DNA of 64,000 nucleotides from Nocardioides bizhenqiangii (GTDB taxonomy: Bacteria > Actinomycetota > Actinomycetes > Propionibacteriales > Nocardioidaceae). The stretch spans positions 3,285,501 through 3,349,500 of the forward strand of contig NZ_CP141059.1 of assembly GCF_034661235.1 (NCBI RefSeq). The letters are read 5' to 3'. The notes below the pieces were generated by a model that ran no database searches, was not told the origin of the DNA, and was given only the letters and a program-made list of their open reading frames with translations. Position numbers and translations under genes: made by a program. Shown piece by piece: positions 8,197 through 16,700 of this stretch (position 1 is its first letter; every line of letters begins with the position of its first letter).

Positions 8197-9137
8197 TGCT
8201 CACGGTGACCGCCCCGGACGAGGTGCCGGAGGTCAGCGCGGGCGACGACCTGGCCGACCTCCTGGTCCCGCTGGTCGAGCTCGCCGACGGAGACATCGTC
8301 GTCGTGACCAGCAAGGTGGTGAGCAAGGCCGAGGGCCGGCTCGTCGAGGGCGACCGGGAGGAGTGGATCACGGCCGAGACGGTGCGGCTGGTCGCGCGCC
8401 GCGGCCCCACCCGGATCGTCCGCAACCGGCTCGGGCTGACCATGGCCGCCGCCGGCGTGGACGCGTCGAACGTCGCCCGCGGCGCCGTCGTGCTCCTGCC
8501 GGTCGACCCGGATGCGTCCGCGGCCCGGCTGCGGACCGCGATCGCCGAGCGCACCGGCCGCAACGTCGGCGTGGTCGTCACCGACACCGCCGGCCGCGCC
8601 TGGCGCGAGGGGCAGACCGACATCGCGGTCGGCGCGGCCGGCATCGTGGTGCTGGAGTCGTTCGCCGGCCGCGTCGACGAGCACGGCAACGAGCTCGCGG
8701 TCACCGCTCCCGCGACGGCCGACGAGATCGCGTCGGCCGCCGAGCTGGCGCAGGGCAAGCTCAGCGGCCGTCCGTTCGCCGTGGTCCGCGGTCGCGCCGA
8801 CCTGGTGCTCCCCCCGGGTGACGACGGCCCGGGCGCGCAGGCCCTGGTCCGGCCCGAGGGCGCCGACCTCTTCGGGTACGGCGCCCGCGAGGCGGTCATC
8901 CGCGCCGCGAGTCTCATCGCCGAAGACGCGCCGCCGTTCGGTGCGCCGGCCACTGCCGAGGAGCTGACCGAGGCCCTGCACCGGATCGGCATCGACGTCG
9001 TGCTCGTCCACGATCACGAACTGACCTGCACGGCCGACCGGCCGGACGCAGCCGGCATCGTCGCGATGGCCCACGGCTGGGTGGTCGAGGTCGGCGAACC
9101 CGGCGCCGATCTCCGGTTGAGACCCCTGACTCCGTAG
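8196..9137 (+). CDS. fbiB: Coenzyme F420-0:L-glutamate ligase without the FMN-reductase domain
   Basis: Adds glutamates to F420-0. The 313 residues cover the CofE ligase domain, with VVVTSKVVSKAEGR, the TDTAGRAWREGQTDIAVG nucleotide and metal site, and RGRADLVLPPGDDG. Mycobacterial FbiB is about 450 residues because a C-terminal nitroreductase-like FMN domain follows. Here only about 65 residues follow the ligase domain and they show no FMN-binding signature. Reduction of dehydro-F420-0 would then need a separate protein. Translation is coupled to fbiA. Confidence 0.92.
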   Translation: MLTVTAPDEVPEVSAGDDLADLLVPLVELADGDIVVVTSKVVSKAEGRLVEGDREEWITAETVRLVARRGPTRIVRNRLGLTMAAAGVDASNVARGAVVLLPVDPDASAARLRTAIAERTGRNVGVVVTDTAGRAWREGQTDIAVGAAGIVVLESFAGRVDEHGNELAVTAPATADEIASAAELAQGKLSGRPFAVVRGRADLVLPPGDDGPGAQALVRPEGADLFGYGAREAVIRAASLIAEDAPPFGAPATAEELTEALHRIGIDVVLVHDHELTCTADRPDAAGIVAMAHGWVVEVGEPGADLRLRPLTP

Positions 9138-9179
9138 ACTCACCGCGACCCGCCCCACGACATCGAGGTAAGCCGCACC

Positions 9180-9947
9180 GTGGCCAAGACCACCAAGACT
9201 GAGAAGTCGGACCGCCAGAAGGTCATCGACGACATCCGGCGCAAGCAGCGCAGCGCCGAGAAGCGTCAGGGCTTCATGATCCTGGCGGTCTGCATCGTCA
9301 TCGCGCTCGTCATCATCGTGCTCGCGGCGTTCAACCCGATCCGCTCCTGGATCGAGCAGCAGAGGAACGCCGACGATCCGCTCGCCGAGATCGGCGGGCC
9401 CGCGTCGGTGTGTGGCGACGTCACCACCAAGAACGCCGAGGGCAGCAACGACCACCGGCCGACCGGCGAGCAGATCGAGTACGACGAGGCGCCGGTGGCC
9501 TTCGGACCGCACTGGAACGAGGGCGGCGGCGTCGCCCCGGTCGGGATCGACGACCGGTTCTTCACCGACGACTCGCGTCCCGAGCTCGAGGCGCTGGTGC
9601 ACAACCTCGAGCACGGCTTCACGATCCTCTGGTACGACGAGACCGCGGCGGACGACGCGACCATGCTCGGTGAGATCAAGGCGATCGCGGAGAAGCTCGA
9701 CTACAGCGACACCAACAACCGGCTGTCGTTCATCGCCGCGCCGTGGACCTCCGACGACGGCGGCGACTTCCCCGACGGCCAGCACATCGCGTTCACCCAC
9801 TGGTCGGCGGACGAGGCGACCGGCAAGTCGCACGGGGTCTGGCAGTACTGCTCCGAGCCAAGCGGCGAGGCGCTCGAGACCTTCATGAAGGATTACCCCT
9901 ACTACGACGCCCCCGAGCCGGTCGGCGGCTACCTCGGCGAGCAGTGA
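9180..9947 (+). CDS. DUF3105 domain membrane protein
   Basis: A 255-residue protein with a charged cytoplasmic start, one transmembrane helix at about residues 32-52 and an extracellular DUF3105-type domain containing HNLEHGFTILWYDE, whose His and Glu could bind a metal. Function is unknown. The GTG at 9180-9182 follows a weak ribosome site (GAGGTAAG). It begins 42 bp after fbiB on the same strand and may be read through from it, but nothing links it to F420. Tandem hairpins follow the stop. Confidence 0.8.
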   Translation: MAKTTKTEKSDRQKVIDDIRRKQRSAEKRQGFMILAVCIVIALVIIVLAAFNPIRSWIEQQRNADDPLAEIGGPASVCGDVTTKNAEGSNDHRPTGEQIEYDEAPVAFGPHWNEGGGVAPVGIDDRFFTDDSRPELEALVHNLEHGFTILWYDETAADDATMLGEIKAIAEKLDYSDTNNRLSFIAAPWTSDDGGDFPDGQHIAFTHWSADEATGKSHGVWQYCSEPSGEALETFMKDYPYYDAPEPVGGYLGEQ

Positions 9948-9953
9948 GCGGGC

Positions 9954-10035
9954 AGGCAGTCTGCGAGGAACGAGCAGACTGCCGTCGCCCGCGAAGGCAG
10001 TCTGCGAGGAACGAGCAGACTGCCGTCGCCCGCGA
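9954..10035. repeat. Two tandem 41-bp units, each a hairpin with loop GAGGAACGA
   Basis: The 41-bp unit at 9954-9994 is repeated exactly at 9995-10035. Each contains a perfect 9-bp stem, GCAGTCTGC with GCAGACTGC (9956-9964/9974-9982 and 9997-10005/10015-10023), around the 9-nt loop GAGGAACGA. It starts 6 bp after the DUF3105 stop codon, so termination is a possible role. Confidence 0.92.
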
Positions 10036-10092
10036 AGATCGAGTAGCCGCCGCGGCTGACGAACGAAGCCGCGATGCGGCGTATCGAGATCC
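10036..10092. repeat. Palindromic intergenic element with loop GACGAACGA
   Basis: An inner perfect stem CGCGGCT/AGCCGCG (10051-10057/10067-10073) closes the loop GACGAACGA. It is flanked by an imperfect outer stem in which GATCGAGTAGCCGC pairs partly with GCGGCGTATCGAGATC. It lies between convergent genes and resembles dispersed palindromic units seen again near 48.1 and 60.7 kb. Confidence 0.75.
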
Positions 10093-10106
10093 GGTGAGCC
10101 GAGCAT

Positions 10107-11201
10107 TCAGGTCAGCTCGGAACGACCCTGGTCCCTGAGCTCGGCGACGACGGCCTTCACGTCCTGGGCGCGCTCGCGCGACGCGACGAGCAGCCCGTCG
10201 GGTGTGTCGACGACGATGACGTCGTCGAGGCCGATCACGGCGATCACCCGTCCCGACGCGGGTACGACGAGGCCGGTCGACTGCTGGGACAGCACCAGGC
10301 CGGCGTCGCCGAGCACGCTGAGCTTCTCGGCGTCGCCGAGCATGCCGGCGAGCGAGTCGTAGTCGCCCACGTCGTCCCAGCCGAAGCTTCCCGGCACCGT
10401 CGCGACCCGGCCCGCGGCGGCGGCGGGCTCGGCCACCGCGTGGTCGATCGCGATCTTCGGCAGGCCGAGCCACATCTCGTCGAGCCGGTCGGGCTCGGCG
10501 GCGATCTCGCGCAGGGACGCGGCGAACCCGGGGCTCCGTGCCGCGAGCAGGTCGAGCAGCACGCCGGGACGGACGACGAACATGCCGGCGTTCCACCGGT
10601 ACTCGCCGGTCGCGAGGTAGTCCTCCGCCACGCTCACCGACGGCTTCTCGACGAACGACTCGACCACCCGCGCGCGCTCGTGCCCGGGGAGCCCGTCGCC
10701 CTGGCGGATGTAGCCGAACGCCGAGCTCGGGAACGTCGGCTCGATGCCGATCGTCACCAGCCAGTCCTCGCGGGCGGCCGCGACCGCCTCCACCACGGCG
10801 CGGTGGAACGCCGTCGGGTCCGAGATCACGTGATCGGCGGCGAACGACCCCATCACGACGTCCTCGCCGGTCTCGATCGCGCGCCGCTCGAGGAGGGCGG
10901 CCGCGAGACCGATGGCCGCCATCGAGTCGCGCGGAGACGGCTCGGCGAGCACCGATCGGGACCCGAGCGCCGGCAGCTGGGCGCGGACCGCCTGCTCGTG
11001 CGCGCGCCCGGTCACGACGAGGAAGCGGTCCTCGACCAGCGGCGCCAGCCGGTCGTGCGTCTGCTCGAGGAGGGTGCGCCCCTCCCCTGTCAGGTCGTGG
11101 AGGAACTTGGGTGACGACGAACGCGATATCGGCCAGAGTCGGGTGCCGGCGCCTCCGGCCGGGACCACCGCCCAGAACGCGTCGATAGCGCCGTCCACCA
11201 C
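10107..11201 (-). CDS. manC: Mannose-1-phosphate guanylyltransferase
   Basis: Makes GDP-mannose from mannose-1-phosphate and GTP in the cytoplasm. The 364-residue protein has the nucleotidyltransferase signature VVPAGGAGTRLWPISR near the N-terminus, FVEKPSVSVAEDYL (the FVEKP sugar-binding motif), YRWNAGMFVVRPGVLL and GWDDVGDYDSL. It lacks the C-terminal isomerase domain of bifunctional enzymes. Two adjacent GTG codons at 11201 and 11198 are candidate starts; a GGGGG tract lies just upstream. With manB it forms the GDP-mannose route, in the same position as Rv3264c. It is divergent from the TIGR03089 gene. Confidence 0.94.
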   Translation of the reverse strand: MVDGAIDAFWAVVPAGGAGTRLWPISRSSSPKFLHDLTGEGRTLLEQTHDRLAPLVEDRFLVVTGRAHEQAVRAQLPALGSRSVLAEPSPRDSMAAIGLAAALLERRAIETGEDVVMGSFAADHVISDPTAFHRAVVEAVAAAREDWLVTIGIEPTFPSSAFGYIRQGDGLPGHERARVVESFVEKPSVSVAEDYLATGEYRWNAGMFVVRPGVLLDLLAARSPGFAASLREIAAEPDRLDEMWLGLPKIAIDHAVAEPAAAAGRVATVPGSFGWDDVGDYDSLAGMLGDAEKLSVLGDAGLVLSQQSTGLVVPASGRVIAVIGLDDVIVVDTPDGLLVASRERAQDVKAVVAELRDQGRSELT

Positions 11202-11283
11202 GTCGAACCCCCAGTTCCTCGCTCCGCCGGACCCGGCAACACTAAACCCAGATCCCGGCCCAGGGGCGCGCGGCGCCACCTCC

Positions 11284-11289
11284 TATCCT
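11284..11289 (+). promoter_or_regulatory. Leaderless -10 box for the TIGR03089 gene
   Basis: TATCCT lies exactly 6 nt before the GTG at 11296, which supports that codon over the ATG immediately after it. Confidence 0.5.
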
Positions 11290-11295
11290 CGCTGG

Positions 11296-12018
11296 GTGAT
11301 GACGTTCGCCGCCGTGCTCGCCGACCGACTGCGTCGCGAGCCGGGCCGACCCCTGGTGACGTTCTACGACGACGAGACCGGCGAACGGGTCGAGCTCTCG
11401 GTGACGACCTACGCCAACTGGGTCGCCAAGGCCGGGTCCCTCCTCGTCGACGAGCTGGGGCTCGAGCGCGGCGACACGCTGCGGGTCGACCTGCCGCCGC
11501 ACTGGCTCACCCCGGTGTTCCTCGGCGCCGCCTGGAGTGCCGGGCTCGTGGTGACCGACGCGGACGACCCGGCCGCCGTCGTGTGCGGCCCCGACCGGCT
11601 CGACCGCTGGGCCCGGGAGGCCGCGGAGCGCGTCGTCCTCGCCTGCTCGCTGCTGCCGCTCGGGGTGCGCTTCGCCGAGCCGGTGCCGACCGGCGTGCAC
11701 GACGTCGGCGTCGAGATCTGGTCGCAGCCCGACGCCTTCGTCCCGTGGGACCCGCCGGGGGGCGACGACGGCGCCGTCGACCTTGCCGGCGTCCGGCTCA
11801 CCCAGCAGGAGATGTGGGAAGCGGCCGCCGCCGGGACTCTCGTCGCCGACGGCGGCCGCCTCCTGGTGACCGCGAGTCCGGCTTCCCCACCGGATCTCGC
11901 GACCTTCACGGAGCCGCTCGCGAAGGGCGGCTCCGTCGTCCTGGTCACCCGGGCCGGAGCGGAGCGGCTCGAGGCCATCGATGTCGCCGAGCACGCCACC
12001 GCTCGCTTCCCCGCCTGA
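11296..12018 (+). CDS. TIGR03089 family protein (truncated acyl-adenylate-synthetase-like)
   Basis: A 240-residue protein resembling only the N-terminal part of AMP-forming acyl-CoA synthetases. It contains RPLVTFYDDETGERVELS and ANWVAKAGSLLVDELGL, and it lacks the P-loop-like and C-terminal catalytic motifs of active enzymes. Its function is not known. The family is conserved beside the manC/LCP region of actinobacteria (Rv3268). The start is GTG 11296, 6 nt after TATCCT; the next codon is ATG. Confidence 0.87.
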   Translation: MMTFAAVLADRLRREPGRPLVTFYDDETGERVELSVTTYANWVAKAGSLLVDELGLERGDTLRVDLPPHWLTPVFLGAAWSAGLVVTDADDPAAVVCGPDRLDRWAREAAERVVLACSLLPLGVRFAEPVPTGVHDVGVEIWSQPDAFVPWDPPGGDDGAVDLAGVRLTQQEMWEAAAAGTLVADGGRLLVTASPASPPDLATFTEPLAKGGSVVLVTRAGAERLEAIDVAEHATARFPA

Positions 12019-12058
12019 GTGCCAGGCACCTCTCAGGTCCACTGTCGATCCCGGGTCA

Positions 12059-14185
12059 TCACCCCGCCAGGTCGTACCCCTGCGTGTCGCCGGTGATCGC
12101 CACCGGTGCGCGGAAGCCGTCGGCGCTGCCGGGGATGACCCACAGCTGGCCGGTGCTCCGCGTCCGGGCGATCAGGTCGCTGTGGCCGATCAGGTCGACG
12201 TCGTCGACCCCGATCAGCCAGTCGTAGCCGCGGACCGGAAGCGCCATCGACTTCTGGCGGGTGAAGCCACCCGGACCGTTGCCGTAGTAGAGGACGAGGC
12301 CGGACCGGGTGCGGATCAGGCTGTCGGGAGCGCCGTCGCGGTCCCAGCGTCCGATGGGCACCTGCTTGCGGCCCGGCACCGGAGAGTACGCCGTATAGCT
12401 CCTGCGCAGGCCGGACGCGCCGGCTCCGGGGTAGATCCGCATCGAGCCGCCGTCGGGCTGGCCCATCAGGTCCGGCCGCCCGTCGCCGGTGAAGTCGCCC
12501 ATCGCAGCGAGCTTCGTGACCTCGCCGAAGCCGAGCGCGAGCCGCTTGGGGTCGGGTGCGAACTTGCCGCGGCCGACGCCTCGGTAGAGCCACAGCGTGC
12601 CGCCGTCCTTGACGATGAGGTCGCCGTAGCCGTCGAGGTCCCAGTCGCCGGCCTTGATGATCCGGTCCGCGCCCGGGAGCAGGAGTCCCGTCGAGACCCG
12701 CTTGCCCAGCCGGTAGCCGGAGTCGGTGGGCACGACCTGGCGGAGGAAGACTTTGCCGTCGACCGCCCGGCGCAGGACCAGGTCGGGCCGCGCGCTGCCG
12801 ACCAGGCTGGACTCCAGCTCGCGCCCGTCCCAGCCCTCCTGTGCCGTGGACGCCAGCTCCCGGATCCTCGGGATCCGGTTGTAGAGGTGGATGCCCGGGC
12901 AGGCGGTGGAGCCCGCGTCGCGGTGGCCGTTGATGGCCTTGAAGTAGTCGGACGTGACGTGCTGCCGGCGGTCGGCGGCGTCGACGCCGTGGAGCGCAAG
13001 CTTCCAGGCGAACAGCCGCCCGTAGGCACGGACCATCGCCCGCGACGGTCGCGCGGTCTCGAAGTTGCCGATCGCCGACATCGCAAACGCGTTGTCGTTG
13101 TAACCGAGCGTGTGCGCGCCCACGACGGGGCGGCCGACACCGCCGAAGCGACCCTCCCAGATCCGCCCGAACCGGTCGACGAGGAAGTTGTAGCCGATGT
13201 CGCTCCAGCCCTGCGAGCGGGTGTGGTAGGCGTAGATGCCCCGGATGATCGACGGCACCTGGTCGCGCGTGTAGGCGTTGGCGTTGACCGTGTGGTGGAC
13301 GAAGCCGGCGTGCACCTCGTAGTAGTGCAGCGACGGCTTGTCCCGCATGCTCTCGTCCGCGCCCCACTGCGCACGGGAGAAGATCTTCGGCTTCGGAGCG
13401 GCCACCTTCGCGCGGAGCGCGAGCTCGCCCTCGCTGGTCTCCGAGGTCCCGGCCGGGTCACCGTCGAGGGAGTCGGTGTCGATCTCGGGGGTCTGGCGCG
13501 CGGTGGTGGTCGCCTCTCCCGGGTCGACGACGGCCAGCTTCATGTCCGCCGGCGCCGACGAGTCGGTCGCGACGCGGACCTGCACCTGGTCGACCTCGCC
13601 GACCAGCAGCGGCTCGGTGCCCGGACGCGCGTGCCGGGCCTCGTCGCTGTCGGGATCCGGGCCGTGGTCGTCGTGGTACGGCACGTCGGTCCAGTCCGAC
13701 CAGGCGCCGTCCTGGAACGTGCGGGCTTCGACGGCGAGCGCGTCGTCGGCGACCTGCTGGCCGTGCTGCCAGGTGACGCCGACGGCGCCGTAGCCGAGGA
13801 CGGGCACGGCATCGCTGGTCAGCTGCTGACCGCCGGTCGCCGTACGCCGGCTGCTGGCGCGCAGAGCGCCGGGCGCCAGCCGCGCACCCTGCGGCGCCGT
13901 CAGGCTGTACTCCGTCACGTCCGGGTCGACGGCCGTCGTCGGCACCGTCGCGGGCGCCGAGCGGAGGGCGGCTCCGCCCTGGCTGCGAGCGTCGGCCGGG
14001 GCGGCGGGGCGGACGTCCATCGTGACCGTGCGCGCCGCCGGCGTCAGCGCGGCCAGCACCAGGCCCAGCGCCAGCAGCTGCTGGCACGCGGAGACGAAGC
14101 GGTTGCGTCGGGCCGTGCGCACACGCAGGACACGACCGTCGTGGTCGACGGCGCCCTCGGGGCTCGGGGTCGGGCTCGCAAGCAT
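12059..14185 (-). CDS. Secreted N-acetylmuramoyl-L-alanine amidase (PGRP fold) with FG-GAP-like repeats
   Basis: A 708-residue exported peptidoglycan hydrolase. A hydrophobic signal segment lies at about residues 33-50. A long linker follows to about residue 275, then a PGRP/Amidase_2 domain starting at FSRAQWGADESMR. Zinc ligands are visible in FVHHTVN, with GHRDAGSTACPG holding the second His and the Cys position. The C-terminal 250 residues contain FG-GAP/VCBS-like repeats with DxDxDG loops (DWDLDGYGDLIV, DFTGDGRPDLMG) that may bind calcium or wall polymers. The ATG at 14183-14185 has GGAG 10 nt upstream. Confidence 0.9.
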   Translation of the reverse strand: MLASPTPSPEGAVDHDGRVLRVRTARRNRFVSACQQLLALGLVLAALTPAARTVTMDVRPAAPADARSQGGAALRSAPATVPTTAVDPDVTEYSLTAPQGARLAPGALRASSRRTATGGQQLTSDAVPVLGYGAVGVTWQHGQQVADDALAVEARTFQDGAWSDWTDVPYHDDHGPDPDSDEARHARPGTEPLLVGEVDQVQVRVATDSSAPADMKLAVVDPGEATTTARQTPEIDTDSLDGDPAGTSETSEGELALRAKVAAPKPKIFSRAQWGADESMRDKPSLHYYEVHAGFVHHTVNANAYTRDQVPSIIRGIYAYHTRSQGWSDIGYNFLVDRFGRIWEGRFGGVGRPVVGAHTLGYNDNAFAMSAIGNFETARPSRAMVRAYGRLFAWKLALHGVDAADRRQHVTSDYFKAINGHRDAGSTACPGIHLYNRIPRIRELASTAQEGWDGRELESSLVGSARPDLVLRRAVDGKVFLRQVVPTDSGYRLGKRVSTGLLLPGADRIIKAGDWDLDGYGDLIVKDGGTLWLYRGVGRGKFAPDPKRLALGFGEVTKLAAMGDFTGDGRPDLMGQPDGGSMRIYPGAGASGLRRSYTAYSPVPGRKQVPIGRWDRDGAPDSLIRTRSGLVLYYGNGPGGFTRQKSMALPVRGYDWLIGVDDVDLIGHSDLIARTRSTGQLWVIPGSADGFRAPVAITGDTQGYDLAG

Positions 14186-14614
14186 GGGGAATCTGCTCCA
14201 GTTGTGCGCGGGGAAGGTGTCACACAGGCAGCAACTTTCACACGCGTCACAGGCACTGGGAAGGGCTTCTGAGTAACTACAAACCTGTAATTACCAGCCG
14301 ACACGCCGACCATTTCGAGATTTGTCAAGTGGCCGAGCGGACGCCCGTCGTCTTGCCGACCAGCAGCCGCAACCGATGACCGGGTTTGACTGCACGCCCG
14401 GCACCGTGACCCGCACGGCCAAGCCAACGCTGCCGGCCAGTCGCGAAAACGGGGGCGAGGGAGAGGAGGGAGCGAGGAACGAGCGACCGGATCGACCGAC
14501 GCCCGCGCTTTCGCGATGCCGGCCGTCTTGCCGCCGAGCAGCCGCAACCGATGACCGCGTCGACTGCGCGCGCGGCAGCGCGGCGCGAGGAACGAGCGAC
14601 GCGCTCGCGCAGTC
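14186..14614. other. Intergenic region: amidase leader and direct-repeat remnants
   Basis: About 430 bp without a convincing gene. The first 120 bp, AT-richer than the surroundings, should hold the amidase promoter on the minus strand. The rest has a 43-44 bp direct repeat (14350-14393 and 14525-14567, sharing GTCTTGCCG and AGCAGCCGCAACCGATGACC) and two copies of the GAGGAACGAGCGAC motif (about 14474 and 14587). The second of these forms a hairpin at 14580-14602 just beyond the stop of the ABC ATPase gene and could terminate it. No open frame here looks like a protein. Confidence 0.7.
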
Positions 14615-15385
14615 CTAAATGTCGTCGCCGGTTTCCTCGTCGGCGAACTCTTCCTCGTCGTCGTTGTCGTAGTGGAGGAAGTGGATGCCTGCCTCGACGT
14701 CGCCGTCGAAGGCCAGCCGGCCGTTCTCGAGGACGATGACGCGGTCGCACATCCGACGGACCTGACCGGCGGCGTGGCTGACGTAGAAGATGGTGCGCCC
14801 GCTCTCGCGGATCTCGCGCATCTTCGCCAGGCACTTGCGCTTGAACGGCTTGTCGCCGACGGCCAGCGCCTCGTCGGCGAGGAAGATGTCGGAGTCGACG
14901 TGGACCGCGATCGCGAACCCGAGCCGGGCGTTCTGGCCCGACGAGTAGTGGCCGACCTGGGTGTCGAGGCGGTGACCGAGGCCGGCGAAGTCGACGATCT
15001 CGTCGAACTTGCGGTTCGTCTCCTTCTCGCTCATGCCGAGGATCGCGGCGTTGAGGAAGAGGTTCTCGCGACCGGTGAGCTGGGGGTGGAAGCCGGCACC
15101 GGTCGCGATCAGGCCGGCGATCCGGCCGCGGGTCAGCACCGAGCCCCCGTCCGGCTTCATCACGCCGCTGATCACCTTGAGCAGGGTGCTCTTGCCCGAG
15201 CCGTTGAGCCCCATCAGGCCGATCGACTCGCCCTGCTCGACGCTGAAGGAGACACCGTCGACGGCCTTGAAGTCGGTGCTGGTCTCCTGGCCGCGCATCT
15301 TGGCCACCGACATCTGCTTGATGGTGCGGTGGAAGCGGAGCTTGAACGTCTTGGTGACGTCGTCGAGGACGATCGAGGTGGTCAT
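14615..15385 (-). CDS. ABC transporter ATP-binding subunit for polysaccharide export (Wzt/TagH/RfbE-like)
   Basis: Energises export of a lipid-linked polysaccharide. The 256 residues contain Walker A GLNGSGKST, Walker B IFLADEALAVGD and the altered signature YSSGQNARLG typical of the O-antigen/teichoic acid export class, where LSGGQ is not conserved. There is no C-terminal carbohydrate-binding domain, so it is the short type, as in mycobacterial RfbE; the acidic tail DNDDEEEFADEETGDD is unusual. The start lies 4 bp after the permease stop, so the two form an operon. Confidence 0.93.
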   Translation of the reverse strand: MTTSIVLDDVTKTFKLRFHRTIKQMSVAKMRGQETSTDFKAVDGVSFSVEQGESIGLMGLNGSGKSTLLKVISGVMKPDGGSVLTRGRIAGLIATGAGFHPQLTGRENLFLNAAILGMSEKETNRKFDEIVDFAGLGHRLDTQVGHYSSGQNARLGFAIAVHVDSDIFLADEALAVGDKPFKRKCLAKMREIRESGRTIFYVSHAAGQVRRMCDRVIVLENGRLAFDGDVEAGIHFLHYDNDDEEEFADEETGDDI

Positions 15386-15389
15386 CGCG

Positions 15390-16700
15390 TCACAGCCGTT
15401 CCGGGATCCGGGACTCGAGCCGGCTGAAGACCAGCTGCCCGATCGCGAGGAGGACCAGGCCGACGCCCACCATGCCGAGGCCCCAGAGCATCAGGTCCGG
15501 CGGCACGTCCGTCTTCTCGGTCGCGACGGGGTCGTCCGTGGTGCCGAGCCACATCGCGCGCTGGACCAGGAGCACGCAAACGGCGAGCGGGTTGTAGAGG
15601 TAGTACTGCGCGGCGTCGCCGAACCGATCCGCGACCAGGCTGTAGGGATAGATCATCGGCACGCTGAACCGGATGAACATCGTCATGATGCTCACGACGT
15701 TGCCGAAGTCGCGGAAGAAGACGTTGGCGGCGCTGAACAACAGGGCGCCCGCGGTGCCGAGCAGCATCGCGATGAGGAACGCGAGGCCGAGCGCTGCCAT
15801 GCCGTAGAGGTCGGGAGTCCAGCCGTAGGCGAGGCAGGCCACGAGGAGGATGAGCATCTGCGGGAAGACGTGGAAGAGCGACACCAGCATCGACGCGACC
15901 GGGAACATCTCGCGCGGGAGCGGGAGCTTCACGACGATCGACTTGTTGCGCACGATCGACCGCGTCCCTGCGCTGAAGGTCTCGGTGAAGAAGTGCACGA
16001 CGACCAGGCCGCAGAAGATGTGGACGCCGAAGTTCTCGACGTTGTCGTGGAGGCCGATGATCTCCCCGAGGACGAACCAGTAGATGAAGAACTGGCACAG
16101 CGGCCCGATGTAGGACCACAGCAGCCCCAGGAACGAGCCCTGGTAGCGGGCGCTGATCTCACGCTTGACCAGCAGCTTGAGCAGGTAGCGCTTCTGGAAC
16201 ACGGCGAGCAGTCCGTTGTTGGCCGTCGGCGGCGTGAGCGGGAGGGCGGCGACGTCGCGTACGGCGCGCGCCGGCGGCCCCGGCTCGGGTGAGGGCTCGT
16301 CGCGGCGCTCCTCCCGCGCTTCCTGGCGCGCTTCCTGGCGCGCTTCCTGGCGAGCCTCCCGGCGCTGCTGCCGACGTTCCTCCTGGCGTGCCTCCCGGAC
16401 CACCGGGTTCTCCGCGGTGTCGTCAGTGAGCTCGGTCTCCACCGGCGCACCCACCGCGGCGGGGACCAGCTCCGGCTCGGTCAGGGGTGCGGGTGGCGCG
16501 ACCGGCGCCTCCGCTGCCGGCCAGGCGGGCTCGGTGACCGCGGCTGCCGCAGGCGGCGGCACGGCGAAGCCTCCGCCGGCGCTGTCGGTGGGAGGAGCCG
16601 AGACCTCGTCGGGCGTGATCTCTGGCGGTCGGTGACGGCGGCCGGCCCGTCCCCCCGCGTGCTTGCCTGCCGCTCGACGCCGGGCGCCGAATCTCGTCAT
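15390..16700 (-). CDS. ABC transporter permease for polysaccharide export (Wzm/TagG-like), with long N-terminal extension
   Basis: A 436-residue membrane subunit. The ABC-2 permease domain begins near residue 160 (YLLKLLVKREISARYQGSFLG, the amphipathic entry segment), followed by six or so hydrophobic helices and the motif NVFFRDFGNVVSI. The first 160 residues are an extra cytoplasmic region rich in Pro and Ala, with a charged EARQ repeat at residues 113-130 encoded by a 12-bp tandem repeat. The ATG at 16698-16700 overlaps the stop of the glycosyltransferase gene by ATGA. Neighbours suggest a galactan substrate. Confidence 0.92.
   Translation of the reverse strand: MTRFGARRRAAGKHAGGRAGRRHRPPEITPDEVSAPPTDSAGGGFAVPPPAAAAVTEPAWPAAEAPVAPPAPLTEPELVPAAVGAPVETELTDDTAENPVVREARQEERRQQRREARQEARQEARQEAREERRDEPSPEPGPPARAVRDVAALPLTPPTANNGLLAVFQKRYLLKLLVKREISARYQGSFLGLLWSYIGPLCQFFIYWFVLGEIIGLHDNVENFGVHIFCGLVVVHFFTETFSAGTRSIVRNKSIVVKLPLPREMFPVASMLVSLFHVFPQMLILLVACLAYGWTPDLYGMAALGLAFLIAMLLGTAGALLFSAANVFFRDFGNVVSIMTMFIRFSVPMIYPYSLVADRFGDAAQYYLYNPLAVCVLLVQRAMWLGTTDDPVATEKTDVPPDLMLWGLGMVGVGLVLLAIGQLVFSRLESRIPERL
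16315..16352 (-). repeat. 12-bp tandem repeat coding EARQ units
   Basis: About three to four copies of CGCGCTTCCTGG (plus-strand reading) encode the Glu-Ala-Arg-Gln repeat inside the permease extension. The number of copies could change by slippage without a frameshift. Confidence 0.8.

Noticed and set aside
11981..14272. 763-residue frame on the plus strand
   Set aside because: It is antisense to the amidase gene, which has clear catalytic motifs. No domain is recognised in the antisense frame.
14186..14300. A cyclic-di-AMP riboswitch leading the amidase
   Set aside because: Wall hydrolases are often under this control in actinobacteria, but I could not find the expected conserved core in the leader.
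14350..14567. A mobile element suggested by the 43-44 bp direct repeat
   Set aside because: No transposase or terminal inverted repeats lie between the copies, and the interval is only about 130 bp.
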